Below, one piece after another: positions 36,536-45,252 of a DNA stretch of 64,000 nt; position 1 is the stretch's first letter; every line of letters starts with the position of its first letter. A program made the translations under genes and the position numbers. The notes beneath the pieces are model-generated. The model saw only the letters and a list, made by a program, of their open reading frames with translations. It did no database searches and was not told the DNA's origin. This stretch comes from Robiginitomaculum sp. (GTDB lineage: Bacteria; Pseudomonadota; Alphaproteobacteria; Caulobacterales; Maricaulaceae): the NCBI GenBank assembly GCA_015485155.1, contig WFUF01000005.1, positions 120,072 through 184,071 of the forward strand. The letters are read 5' to 3'.

Positions 36536-37483
36536 ATGCGACTTCTTATCACTGGTGGAGCAGGCTGCCTTGGCGCCAATATTGTTGACCACTTTTTACC
36601 ACGCACAGGCATTCAAATTTTGGTTTTGGATAATTTTGCTACCGGATATCGGGAATCATTACCCAGTGACGCGCACAATCTTGAAATTGTTGAAGGCTCG
36701 GTATCTGATCAAAAATTGGTAGATGGGATATTTGACCGCTTCAAGCCTACCCACGTAATTCACTCAGCGGCTGCATATAAAGACCCTGATGATTGGGAAG
36801 AGGATATCAATACCAATGTGCTCGGCTCTTTATATGTGGCTCGTGCTGCAGAGCGAACGGGAACCAAGCGATTAGTGAATTTCCAGACATCTCTAACCTT
36901 TGGTCGCCCTGCTGTCACACCGATTCCCAATGACGCGCCATCAAAGCCATTTACCAGTTACGGGGTTTCCAAAACTGCTGGCGAACAGATTATGCTTGCC
37001 AGTAACTTGAATGTAGTTTCCTTGCGACTTTCCAACATTACTGGCCCCCGTTTGGCTATTGGGCCAATCCCGACATTTTACACCCGGCTTAAAGCTGGCA
37101 AGGGATGTTTTTGCTCAGATACCAACCGTGACTTTATGGATATGTCGGACTTTATTGAATTTTTGGATCTGTCTCTCGACGAAAACGCACCGCAGGGCGT
37201 ATTTAATGTCGGCACTGGCGAAAGCAAATCCATTAAGGACGTATTTGATCAAGCGGTAAAGTATCTGGGCATTACACTGGATGAGCCAGTCCCAATAGTT
37301 CCTGCTGGCGAAGATGACGTACAAACAGTCGTGCTGGATGCCTCGGAAACCGAAAAAAACTTTAACTGGAAGGCGAAAGTATCTTTTGAAGATACCATTC
37401 GCAAAATGTACGAATGGTATGATGAGTTTGGTGTCACTGCCATTTTCTCACATGTGAAAAAACCCGATGTTGATGGAGCCTGA
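36536..37483 (+). CDS. NAD-dependent sugar epimerase/dehydratase 2 (WbmF/G-like)
   Basis: The second extended SDR of the trio, 315 residues, begins LLITGGAGCLGANIVDHFL and has the catalytic YGVSK motif (about 142-146). Blocks such as IVEGSVSD, HSAAAYKDPDDW and IPTFYTRLKAGK are shared with the product of 35555-36502, so the two arose by duplication. It lies in the same operon, 33 bp after the first and 2 bp before the third. The two may form a heteromeric or sequential epimerase. Confidence 0.85.
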   Translation: MRLLITGGAGCLGANIVDHFLPRTGIQILVLDNFATGYRESLPSDAHNLEIVEGSVSDQKLVDGIFDRFKPTHVIHSAAAYKDPDDWEEDINTNVLGSLYVARAAERTGTKRLVNFQTSLTFGRPAVTPIPNDAPSKPFTSYGVSKTAGEQIMLASNLNVVSLRLSNITGPRLAIGPIPTFYTRLKAGKGCFCSDTNRDFMDMSDFIEFLDLSLDENAPQGVFNVGTGESKSIKDVFDQAVKYLGITLDEPVPIVPAGEDDVQTVVLDASETEKNFNWKAKVSFEDTIRKMYEWYDEFGVTAIFSHVKKPDVDGA

Positions 37484-37485
37484 TA

Positions 37486-38556
37486 ATGGCGATAGCAAGT
37501 TTTAGCGGAGCAAGTGTTCTAATCGTTGGAGGAGCTGGCTTTGTCGGCTCCAACCTCGCAAAAATGCTGCTAAAAGAAGATGTGAAAAAATTGATAATTG
37601 TAGATAATTTGCTCTCCGCAGATATGAGCAATGTCTGGGACGATCCAAGGATCGAGTTTATTCCAAGGTCTATCACAAATTCCGAAGTCTTAGAGCGTCT
37701 GCCAAATGATCTGGACTATGCCTACCAATTGGCAACATTTCACGGCAACCAATCTTCGATTGAAGATCCGTTGCGCGACCATATGCACAATAACTATTCC
37801 AGTTTGGTTTTATTCCACCGCTTGTCACAAATCAAAAACTTGAAAAAAATTGTTTATGCTGCCGCTGCTTGCGCAGTTGCGGCCAAAACCTACGGTGAAG
37901 CTACAGCTACAGACGAAGAAGCTCCGGTTTCATTGTTCCATGACAGCCCCTATTCAGTATCAAAAATCATAGGTGAGCTATACGGAAATTATTACTGGAA
38001 ATCCGAAAAACTGCCATTTGTGAAAGCCCGTTTCATGAATGTGTATGGACCCGGTGAAATTTTAGGCGCAGGTCGCTGGCGCGGAACAGTACATACCATT
38101 TGGCGCAATGTTACTCCAACATTCGTGTTCAAATCCCTGCACAAGGAAGCTCTGCCTCTTGACGACGAAGGACGCACATCGCGTGACTTTATCTTTGTTG
38201 AAGATATGGCAAGAGGATTAATGGCTGCCGGATTGCACGGCAAACCATCTGAGGCTTATAATCTGGCTTCAGGTGCCGAAACCACCATTCGCAAATTAGC
38301 TGAAACAATTAACCGGGAGACCGGCAACCCAACCCCAGTTGATTTGCGTAAGGCGCGCAGAGAATGGGATAATTCCGGTAACAGATTTGGCAGCGCTACT
38401 AAAGCTGAAAATGAACTTGGGTTTAAAGCCTCAGTCGATATAGCTGAAGGCATTGCCAAAACCGTATCCTGGACCAAAGATAATATGGACACTATTAAAC
38501 GCTGTATGGCCCAGCATGTACATTTTGTCCCTGATGCAAAAAAATACCTAAGCTAG
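37486..38556 (+). CDS. NAD-dependent sugar epimerase/dehydratase 3 (WbmH-like)
   Basis: This 356-residue extended SDR starts VLIVGGAGFVGSNLAKML, with YSVSKIIGELYGNYY as catalytic YxxxK near 165. It differs from the preceding pair in having KIVYAAAACAVAAKT where most have a Ser/Thr, leaving the catalytic Ser/Thr uncertain. Its C-terminal half binds nucleotide sugar (PGEILGAGRWRGTVHTIW). It is in the same operon, followed after 9 bp by the epimerase gene at 38566. Confidence 0.82.
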   Translation: MAIASFSGASVLIVGGAGFVGSNLAKMLLKEDVKKLIIVDNLLSADMSNVWDDPRIEFIPRSITNSEVLERLPNDLDYAYQLATFHGNQSSIEDPLRDHMHNNYSSLVLFHRLSQIKNLKKIVYAAAACAVAAKTYGEATATDEEAPVSLFHDSPYSVSKIIGELYGNYYWKSEKLPFVKARFMNVYGPGEILGAGRWRGTVHTIWRNVTPTFVFKSLHKEALPLDDEGRTSRDFIFVEDMARGLMAAGLHGKPSEAYNLASGAETTIRKLAETINRETGNPTPVDLRKARREWDNSGNRFGSATKAENELGFKASVDIAEGIAKTVSWTKDNMDTIKRCMAQHVHFVPDAKKYLS

Positions 38557-38565
38557 AGAGTATAA

Positions 38566-39645
38566 ATGACCCGCAAGAAAATCCTGACTATTGTTGGCGC
38601 ACGTCCTCAATTTATCAAGGCTGCGGCTATCAGCAGGGCATTTAAGTCTCACCCCGGCATAGAGGAGCAAATCGTCCACACCGGTCAGCATTACGATGCC
38701 AATATGTCAGATGTTTTCTTTAAGGAACTGGGTATTCCAGCACCGAAGCATCGTCTTGAACTTGGCGGTGGATCTCATGGTAAAATGACGGGCCGTATGC
38801 TTGAAGAGCTTGAAAAAATATTTCTCGCTGAGAAACCTGATGCAGTTCTTATCTATGGTGATACAAATTCAACCCTTGCCGGGGCTTTAGCGGCGGTTAA
38901 AATTCATATTCCAGTTATTCATGTGGAAGCAGGGTTACGGTCATTTAACCGCAAAATGCCCGAAGAGATCAACCGTATACTCTCTGATCAGGTTTCCGAG
39001 ATATTGTTATGTCCAACACAGGTTTCCGTCGACAACCTTAAAGCCGAAGGCATTAAAAATAATGTCCATATGGTGGGCGATGTCATGCATGACGCAACTC
39101 TTTATGCCATTGAAAAAACCAAAAACAACAAGGCGCTGCTGGAAAAATTAGGAATTGCAGGCAAGCCATTTGCAGTCTGCACCATGCACAGGGCGGAAAA
39201 TACTGATGATTTAGAACGTTTTGATCAACTAATAAGGTTCCTTGAGCAACAAGCCACAGAACAAGATATTATATTTACGGTACATCCACGCACTCGCAAT
39301 CTGATGACTGATCGCGGAATTACACCAAAAGGACTGCACCTGATTGACCCGGTCGGATATTTTGATTTGCACACCCTGCTGCAACACTGTGAGCTCGTGC
39401 TGACCGACTCAGGTGGCTTGCAAAAGGAAGCCTATTTTCATCGCAAGCCCTGCATTACCATGCGTGATGAAACTGAATGGGTCGAAACCATTGAAAGTGG
39501 TTGGAACCGGTTGTGGACTGCAGATGACTGGGTTGGTGAACGCGGTAATATTGCTGACTATGGTACTGGTAATGCTGCAGATATATCTGTGCAGTTGATT
39601 GCACAGTTTCTCAGCAATAGCACCTCAGATAACAGGAGCAAGTGA
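38566..39645 (+). CDS. wbpI: WbpI-like non-hydrolysing UDP-sugar 2-epimerase
   Basis: This 359-residue member of the WecB family starts TIVGARPQFIKAAAISRAF, with GDTNSTLAGALAA near 100 and HVEAGLRSFNRKMPEEINRIL near 120. The RSFNRKMPEEINR form is closer to WbpI/WlbD, which convert UDP-GlcNAc3NAcA to UDP-ManNAc3NAcA, than to WecB. With WbpA, B, D and E homologues elsewhere in the window this completes the pathway. Its last 21 bp overlap the end of the convergent DUF2793 gene. Confidence 0.88.
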   Translation: MTRKKILTIVGARPQFIKAAAISRAFKSHPGIEEQIVHTGQHYDANMSDVFFKELGIPAPKHRLELGGGSHGKMTGRMLEELEKIFLAEKPDAVLIYGDTNSTLAGALAAVKIHIPVIHVEAGLRSFNRKMPEEINRILSDQVSEILLCPTQVSVDNLKAEGIKNNVHMVGDVMHDATLYAIEKTKNNKALLEKLGIAGKPFAVCTMHRAENTDDLERFDQLIRFLEQQATEQDIIFTVHPRTRNLMTDRGITPKGLHLIDPVGYFDLHTLLQHCELVLTDSGGLQKEAYFHRKPCITMRDETEWVETIESGWNRLWTADDWVGERGNIADYGTGNAADISVQLIAQFLSNSTSDNRSK

Positions 39646-40827
39646 CACAGCCATCCATGCTGAACCGCTCCAAACAACTAATTGTCCAGCACTGCTTTCC
39701 CATGCCAAGCGGCCAGAATTTGTTCCATTTTCGTAATTAGGCAAATTTCCGGATCCATTATAATTTGGCAATAACAGCGGAGCAGTAAATGCAGCATCCC
39801 AAGTGTCTACCTTTAACCCGGGATCAAAATTTCCACCATGCCAAACTATGTCTTCGCCAACCTTAAAACCAACTCTGGAAACCGTATATCCCGTACTTAA
39901 AACCGTAAGTTCATCTCTTTCATCTAAGCTTACAATAAATGGCCGCGCTGCTGAATTATTCCCAATGCGCATTCCATCAGCCGACAAGGCAACAAATCCG
40001 ACATAGCCGACACCATCAATTTTTATCTGCCCGGAACCGCTACCATCAGGTATGATATCCTCATTAAAACCAACGGTTAAATTAGCTGACACATTTACAC
40101 TGGAACTGAAATTTACAAGACTCACAAATGTCTTGGAACCACCGACAATTTGGTCTGAGCTGGTTAAAACCACCCCCTCAACTCCACTGGGAAAACTTAC
40201 TACTCCCGTGTCTTTATCAGCAATAATAGAATCATTCCAGCTTATGCCATCTGCACTAACTTTTACATGCCAATTATCATCACCAGTAGTTCCAAACTCA
40301 GCACGCCCATCGAATCCTGTTTGAAATAACAGGCTGGCCGTATCCGTTGCAACCGCCTTATTTATCTTCACCTGATGCCCATTGCCCTCATGGTTAAAAA
40401 GTGAAAAGGCAGAGTTCACGGACAATCTATTACTTGTATCCGCTGTTGAATTCACACCAATAAATGGGACATTATTCTGCGAGATACTTGCCATATCTAT
40501 CCAAGTGGAGCCATCGAATGCAAAAGCCCGGCTTTCATCTACAACCCAAGCCAGCCAGCCAATGTTTGGCTGCGAAAACACCCAACCCCCATCCTGCCAG
40601 CAGGCAATTTGAACATCACGCCCAGCCCAAAGGCCAGTAGCTCCATTTGCCACAATATACCGCTCTCCATCGTATGGACTAGATGGCGGTAATGTTTCAA
40701 CTCTACTTGATACGGCCAATTGGACTACAATGTCCAGAATCCGCAAAGCCTCGTTAACGGTTACATGTTTTTGCGCCTGATCTGGTACAAGATAGGAAAT
40801 ACCGAGATTGGCCGTATTGCTAGTCAT
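39625..40827 (-). CDS. DUF2793 tail-fibre-like protein
   Basis: This protein has 400 residues from the ATG at 40827 (GAGGTG upstream). The N-terminal DUF2793 region reads YLVPDQAQKHVTVNEALRILD...GERYIVANGATGLWAGR...WQDGGWVF (about 10-95), as in alphaproteobacterial phage and gene-transfer-agent tail proteins. The rest is Ser/Thr/Gly-rich beta-structure with repeats such as SSDQIVGGSKTF, typical of fibre shafts. No other phage gene is nearby. It lies on the strand opposite to its neighbours, inside the polysaccharide locus, and overlaps wbpI by 21 bp. Confidence 0.85.
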   Translation of the reverse strand: MTSNTANLGISYLVPDQAQKHVTVNEALRILDIVVQLAVSSRVETLPPSSPYDGERYIVANGATGLWAGRDVQIACWQDGGWVFSQPNIGWLAWVVDESRAFAFDGSTWIDMASISQNNVPFIGVNSTADTSNRLSVNSAFSLFNHEGNGHQVKINKAVATDTASLLFQTGFDGRAEFGTTGDDNWHVKVSADGISWNDSIIADKDTGVVSFPSGVEGVVLTSSDQIVGGSKTFVSLVNFSSSVNVSANLTVGFNEDIIPDGSGSGQIKIDGVGYVGFVALSADGMRIGNNSAARPFIVSLDERDELTVLSTGYTVSRVGFKVGEDIVWHGGNFDPGLKVDTWDAAFTAPLLLPNYNGSGNLPNYENGTNSGRLAWESSAGQLVVWSGSAWMAVSLAPVI

Positions 40828-41061
40828 AAAACACCTCAATCCACAAGCTTGCAATTTCACTCATCTTACACTGAGCAGCATGTGTGTAGGATAACTCAGC
40901 TAAGGTATTTTATTTCCTAGAATTTTAGCTGCACCTAATCTCTCTTCCAAAATTCATCCGACCGGGAAAATAAATGAAATTGTAGAATGAATTCATGTAG
41001 ACACTGCAACGGATCACTGTTAATTCCTCTCGGCAAACCGAAGGCAGGGGACTCTTCGAAA

Positions 41062-42366
41062 ATGTCGAACCGTAAAATTATTTTAGTCATGTATTACACT
41101 AGAGGTGTCTTCCCTCTGCGCAACACTATTGAAACCCATTTATACTGCTGGAAAAATTATTCGAAGCACCGGGTGATTTATATTAACGTGGCTCTTGGCT
41201 ATCCCAGCGAATACTTAAAATCCATACCCATTGATGTAGTAGTGTTTCATACCAGTTTTTGCGGCATGCGGTGGAATAGTCGGGTTTTTTATAATTTTAC
41301 CACATTGGTAGAAGACTTAGCTGAATCAAAGGCATTAAAAATTGCTATGCCACAGGATGAATTCATCCATACGGATTATCTTTGTGAGTTTCTGAACGAC
41401 ATCAAGATTGATTATGTTTTTACTTGCGCCTACGAAAATGAATGGGACAATATTTATGGAGGCCTAACGGTAGATAACGTCAAATTCAGAACCGTATTGA
41501 CAGGCTATCTGGACGACAAAACCGTTGATAGAATTAAACGGTACCAAAAACCACTTAATGAGCGATCAATCTGGATCAGCTATCGGGCATGGCGAGCTGC
41601 GTACTGGTTAGGATATCATGCCACACACAAGGTAAAGGTAGGAGAGGTTTTCGACAAAGCGCTGCAATCCAGTGACCGGAATGTGGACATTTCTTTGAAT
41701 GATGAAGATACATTGGCTGGGGATGATTGGTTCAAATTTCTCTGCGATAGCCGAGCAACAATTGGTGTAGAAGGCGGAGCTTCCATTTTAGATCGTGACG
41801 GAAAATTAAAAGAAAAAGTTGATGCTTATGTGGCTGAAAATCCAGACGCAAGCTTTGAAGAGACCAGAGACGCATGCTTTCCTGCTGACAAGCAAGACTT
41901 TACTCTTGCATGCCTTTCACCCCGCCACCTTGAGGCTGTTGCTACAAAAACCTGTCAGATTCTGCTTGAAGGTGAATTCAATGGCATTCTAAAGGCAAAA
42001 GAGCATTATATTCCTGTAAAGCCAGATTATTCCAATATTCAAGAAGCTTTGGAACAGCTTGAAGATGATGAGCTGGTATCGCAAATGATTGAACGAGCCT
42101 ACGTGGATATTGTGGAGCCTGGAACACACACTTATCGAGGATTTGTCAAAACTATTGAAGAAGACATCATCGATGCTCTACCCAGCAAAGGAAAGTTATC
42201 TCTTGGCAACCGGTGGAAAATATGGGTATTGCGCTTGCGCGATAAAATGAACTGGCGCATTATCCAAGCTGAGGTAACCTATAATAAAAACCCCGAAAAA
42301 TACCGTCCTTTTGTTAAGTTTGCTAAACCTATCTATAAGGCGTTGGTGGATTTGCCAAAATTTTAA
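41062..42366 (+). CDS. Probable glycosyltransferase of unknown family
   Basis: This protein has 434 residues from the ATG at 41062 (AGGGGA upstream); the ORF is open to 40987. It is a cytoplasmic Rossmann-like protein: the start IILVMYYTRGVFPLRNTI and the middle RATIGVEGGASILDRDGK suggest a GT-B fold, where the second motif may bind the sugar nucleotide. I recognise the general look of polysaccharide-locus proteins but no named family. It is the first gene of a same-strand series running to 47973, which argues for a biosynthetic role. Confidence 0.6.
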   Translation: MSNRKIILVMYYTRGVFPLRNTIETHLYCWKNYSKHRVIYINVALGYPSEYLKSIPIDVVVFHTSFCGMRWNSRVFYNFTTLVEDLAESKALKIAMPQDEFIHTDYLCEFLNDIKIDYVFTCAYENEWDNIYGGLTVDNVKFRTVLTGYLDDKTVDRIKRYQKPLNERSIWISYRAWRAAYWLGYHATHKVKVGEVFDKALQSSDRNVDISLNDEDTLAGDDWFKFLCDSRATIGVEGGASILDRDGKLKEKVDAYVAENPDASFEETRDACFPADKQDFTLACLSPRHLEAVATKTCQILLEGEFNGILKAKEHYIPVKPDYSNIQEALEQLEDDELVSQMIERAYVDIVEPGTHTYRGFVKTIEEDIIDALPSKGKLSLGNRWKIWVLRLRDKMNWRIIQAEVTYNKNPEKYRPFVKFAKPIYKALVDLPKF

Positions 42367-42378
42367 GGAATACAGGCT

Positions 42379-43983
42379 GTGTCAAAAACGACTAGTACTA
42401 AAGCCAAAAAGAACGATAGCGAAACAAAATCAGAGGCATCTAAAACTGCCGCAGAAAAAGCGCAAACCCGTTCGACAAAAACAAAAAGCAACGGAAAAAG
42501 AATACTGGTGCTGTGCGGCCATGAGCCCACATTAGATCCTCGTATTGAATGGGCCGGACGCGCTGCAGGTAAAGAAGGGTACAATGTATGGGTGCATGGA
42601 TGGACAGAGGGCCATGCGCCGCCTAAGGGCAAAGACCCCAAAACCTACAAGACGACAAGAGCCAATAGTGAAAGCCCGGCAATACCATGGCCTGAGTTAA
42701 AATCCTTGATGCTGCAGCAAAAGGTTATCCCATTTTGGTTGGTAATACTCGCTATATTTGGAACAGCCTTAAAGATTGCGTTTCTTGTTATATACCGGCT
42801 CATTCTGGCGCCATGGGTTGTTCTGGACTACGCATTGGAAATGCTAAAAATAGAGAAGTTTACAACGCGACCAATTGAAAACTTCGTTGCAATTACACGT
42901 AATAGACTGTTCTGGTTTGCAGACAAAATTACTGGTGGGCGCATACACGCCTACCTAGAAGGTATAACCGGCTATAAATGGTATATCGCCCAGCATGCTT
43001 TGCAGATATGTGCTAACCTGTTGCATACAGTTGAGACTCAAGGGTGGGCACCAGATGTTATTCACGCCAACGACCCAGATACTCTGCTGGCTGCCGTTAT
43101 GCTCAAAAGAATGTATAATTGCCGTGTAATATACGATGCTCATGAATACGGACCAGAAGCATATTTAATGGAACCGCGACCTAAATGGATATTCTTTTTA
43201 TATGAAAAACTTATGCTGAAATGGGTGGATGCAACAGTGACAGTTACACCGCAGATTGCGGATAAATTTCACGCTAGGTACAAAAACAAGACTTTCTACG
43301 TGGTACCAAATGCCTCACCTTTACCTGCCAGAATCCCAAAATATATGGATACAGCCATGGAAGATGCCGCTAAGGGCCGCGTCCGCTTTTTGTATCACGG
43401 CGGATTTGCAGTAAATCGCGGCATTGAAGAAATTATAGATGAATGGAAACTCGTTGATACTGACGCAGCCGTTCTATTCATTCGTGGTCCGGAAAACAAT
43501 TATAAACAGGTGCTTTTGGATCATGCAAAGAAGACAGGCCTGCTAGGAGAGTCTGTCTTCTTCCTCGACAGTATCGCAGAAGATAAACTGATAGCATCTG
43601 CAAAAAATGTTGATGTGGGCATTATCCCATATTTGAGTTCAGTAGAAAACCATGCTGGCGCTTGTCCAAATAAGCTCTCACAATATATGCACGCAGGAGT
43701 AGCTGTGTTGTCCAACGATTTACCATTTGTTGCCTCAGTAGTAAAAGCTGCAAAATGTGGAAAATTGTATGCGGATACCAAGCCAGGGGACTTTGCGCGA
43801 CAGGTTAACGCAATGGCAGTCTCTCCGGGTGAAATTAAGACATTCTCGAAGAATGGGAAGAAATATGGTAGAGAAATTTATAATTACGAAACTTACTACC
43901 AGACTCTATCAAGCCTTTACCAAAACCGAACAATCGACTACACACCACCACACGCAAAAATGGTCGACAACACGCATGCATAA
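42379..43983 (+). CDS. Glycosyltransferase (GT4-like) with Lys-rich N-terminal tail
   Basis: This protein has 534 residues from a GTG start at 42379. Residues 1-38 are Lys/Ser/Thr/Ala-rich and unstructured. GT-B blocks follow: RILVLCGHEPTLDPRIEWAGRAA, DVIHANDPDTLLAAVMLKRM (about 222), YDAHEYGPEAY and RFLYHGGFAVNRGIEEIIDEW, then IPYLSSVENHAGACPNKLSQYMHAG near 415. A hydrophobic stretch at about 110-145 may dock it to the membrane. It probably transfers a sugar to a lipid-linked or nascent chain. The cationic tail is unusual for the family. Confidence 0.85.
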   Translation: MSKTTSTKAKKNDSETKSEASKTAAEKAQTRSTKTKSNGKRILVLCGHEPTLDPRIEWAGRAAGKEGYNVWVHGWTEGHAPPKGKDPKTYKTTRANSESPAIPWPELKSLMLQQKVIPFWLVILAIFGTALKIAFLVIYRLILAPWVVLDYALEMLKIEKFTTRPIENFVAITRNRLFWFADKITGGRIHAYLEGITGYKWYIAQHALQICANLLHTVETQGWAPDVIHANDPDTLLAAVMLKRMYNCRVIYDAHEYGPEAYLMEPRPKWIFFLYEKLMLKWVDATVTVTPQIADKFHARYKNKTFYVVPNASPLPARIPKYMDTAMEDAAKGRVRFLYHGGFAVNRGIEEIIDEWKLVDTDAAVLFIRGPENNYKQVLLDHAKKTGLLGESVFFLDSIAEDKLIASAKNVDVGIIPYLSSVENHAGACPNKLSQYMHAGVAVLSNDLPFVASVVKAAKCGKLYADTKPGDFARQVNAMAVSPGEIKTFSKNGKKYGREIYNYETYYQTLSSLYQNRTIDYTPPHAKMVDNTHA

Positions 43984-44006
43984 ACACTAAGACACAGGAC
44001 ACCCAA

Positions 44007-44552
44007 ATGAGTATTGCAACACTACAAAAAGAAGCCAAGGCTGGCGACGTGAACAAAATGTGCCAGTTAGCCTCTGCATATTATGCTGGAGAGGGTATCA
44101 GCAAAGACGCAAAAAAAGCATTCACATGGTACAAAAAAGCCGCGCAGAAAGGCTCAGGATGGGCCCATTACATGTTAGGAGCTATGTGCCAAGAGGGTGT
44201 AGGCACCAGCAAGGATTTACAATCTGCCGTCAAATGGTATCAAAAAGGATCAGACTCTGATCATCAGAAATCTACTTTTAACCTAGCAATCATGTATGAC
44301 GTTGGGGTTGGTGTATCACGTGATTTGAATAAGGCTGCAGAACTTTATGAAAAGGCGGCTAAATTAGGCTCATCAGAGGCAGCATTTAATAGAGCGGCAC
44401 TAGCCCTATCGCAAGAATATGGCGATGTAGATTATGGTGATGCATTGCTATGGTTTATTAAAGCCGATGATCTGGGAGACGATCGTTCCCGTGAAAAAAT
44501 TATTGAAGTTCTTGAAAATATTGGCGCACTTGAAATTATCAATCGCACCTAA
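44007..44552 (+). CDS. Sel1-repeat protein 1
   Basis: This 181-residue protein is built of about four Sel1-like repeats (KKAFTWYKKAAQKGSGWAHYMLGAM type, 36 residues each). No signal peptide is seen, so it is cytoplasmic. Sel1 repeats serve as protein-protein scaffolds. It lies 23 bp after the glycosyltransferase gene and just before a paralogue, so it may regulate or assemble the polysaccharide machinery. Confidence 0.9.
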   Translation: MSIATLQKEAKAGDVNKMCQLASAYYAGEGISKDAKKAFTWYKKAAQKGSGWAHYMLGAMCQEGVGTSKDLQSAVKWYQKGSDSDHQKSTFNLAIMYDVGVGVSRDLNKAAELYEKAAKLGSSEAAFNRAALALSQEYGDVDYGDALLWFIKADDLGDDRSREKIIEVLENIGALEIINRT

Positions 44553-44575
44553 GCCCGTAATTAATAGAGGTAAGC

Positions 44576-45181
44576 ATGACCGATCTTAGTGACTTGGAGT
44601 CTAAAGCGCATTCCGGCGATGTCGGAGCACAGGCAGAGCTTGCCACAGCGCTTTACTCCGGCGAACATGGAAAAGTTGACTTTGAGGCTGCAATTAAATG
44701 GTATGAGAAAGCCGCTGAAGCCGGGCAAGGTTGGTCACGCTATATGCTTGGCGTAATGTATCAAGAAGGACAAGGTTGCGAAAAAAACAGTGAAGAGGCC
44801 ATCAAACACTATAAAATTGCCGCAGAATCCAACGTCACTCTTGCCGTATTAAACTTGGGAATCATGCATCAGGTTGGAGCTGGAGTGGACGTAAACTATC
44901 CAGTCGCAATGGAGTATTATCAACAAGCTGCTGAACTTGGCAATGCTCAGGGCGCGTATAATCTTGGATCACTTTATCATGCGGGCACAGAAGGTAATCC
45001 TGATTATGATTCAGCACTAGTTTGGTATAAAAAAGCTGCTGAACTTGGCCATGGCGGAGCTGCAGACATGATTGAACAGGTTGCAAAAATACTCGACCCA
45101 AAATCCTCTGCAAAAAGCGCAGTTAATCAGTATAGAAAAAAGCCTCGATCCTTGTGGGATAGACTGATTGGCCGCAGGTGA
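44576..45181 (+). CDS. Sel1-repeat protein 2
   Basis: This 201-residue paralogue of the preceding protein has four to five Sel1 repeats (EAAIKWYEKAAEAGQGWSRYMLGVMYQEG and similar) and a basic C-terminal tail (KKPRSLWDRLIGRR). The tail could bind acidic lipids or polymer. It lies in the same series of genes. AGAGG precedes the ATG by about 6 bp. Confidence 0.9.
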   Translation: MTDLSDLESKAHSGDVGAQAELATALYSGEHGKVDFEAAIKWYEKAAEAGQGWSRYMLGVMYQEGQGCEKNSEEAIKHYKIAAESNVTLAVLNLGIMHQVGAGVDVNYPVAMEYYQQAAELGNAQGAYNLGSLYHAGTEGNPDYDSALVWYKKAAELGHGGAADMIEQVAKILDPKSSAKSAVNQYRKKPRSLWDRLIGRR

Positions 45182-45252
45182 TGTGTTTAACTAAAGCTTG
45201 AAGTTCAAATTGGCTAAATCATTGCAACTATTAAAATGGAAAATTTCAATTC

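Noticed and set aside
39625..40827. Prophage remnant
   Set aside because: Only one tail-fibre-like gene is present, with no capsid, terminase, integrase or lysis genes around it.
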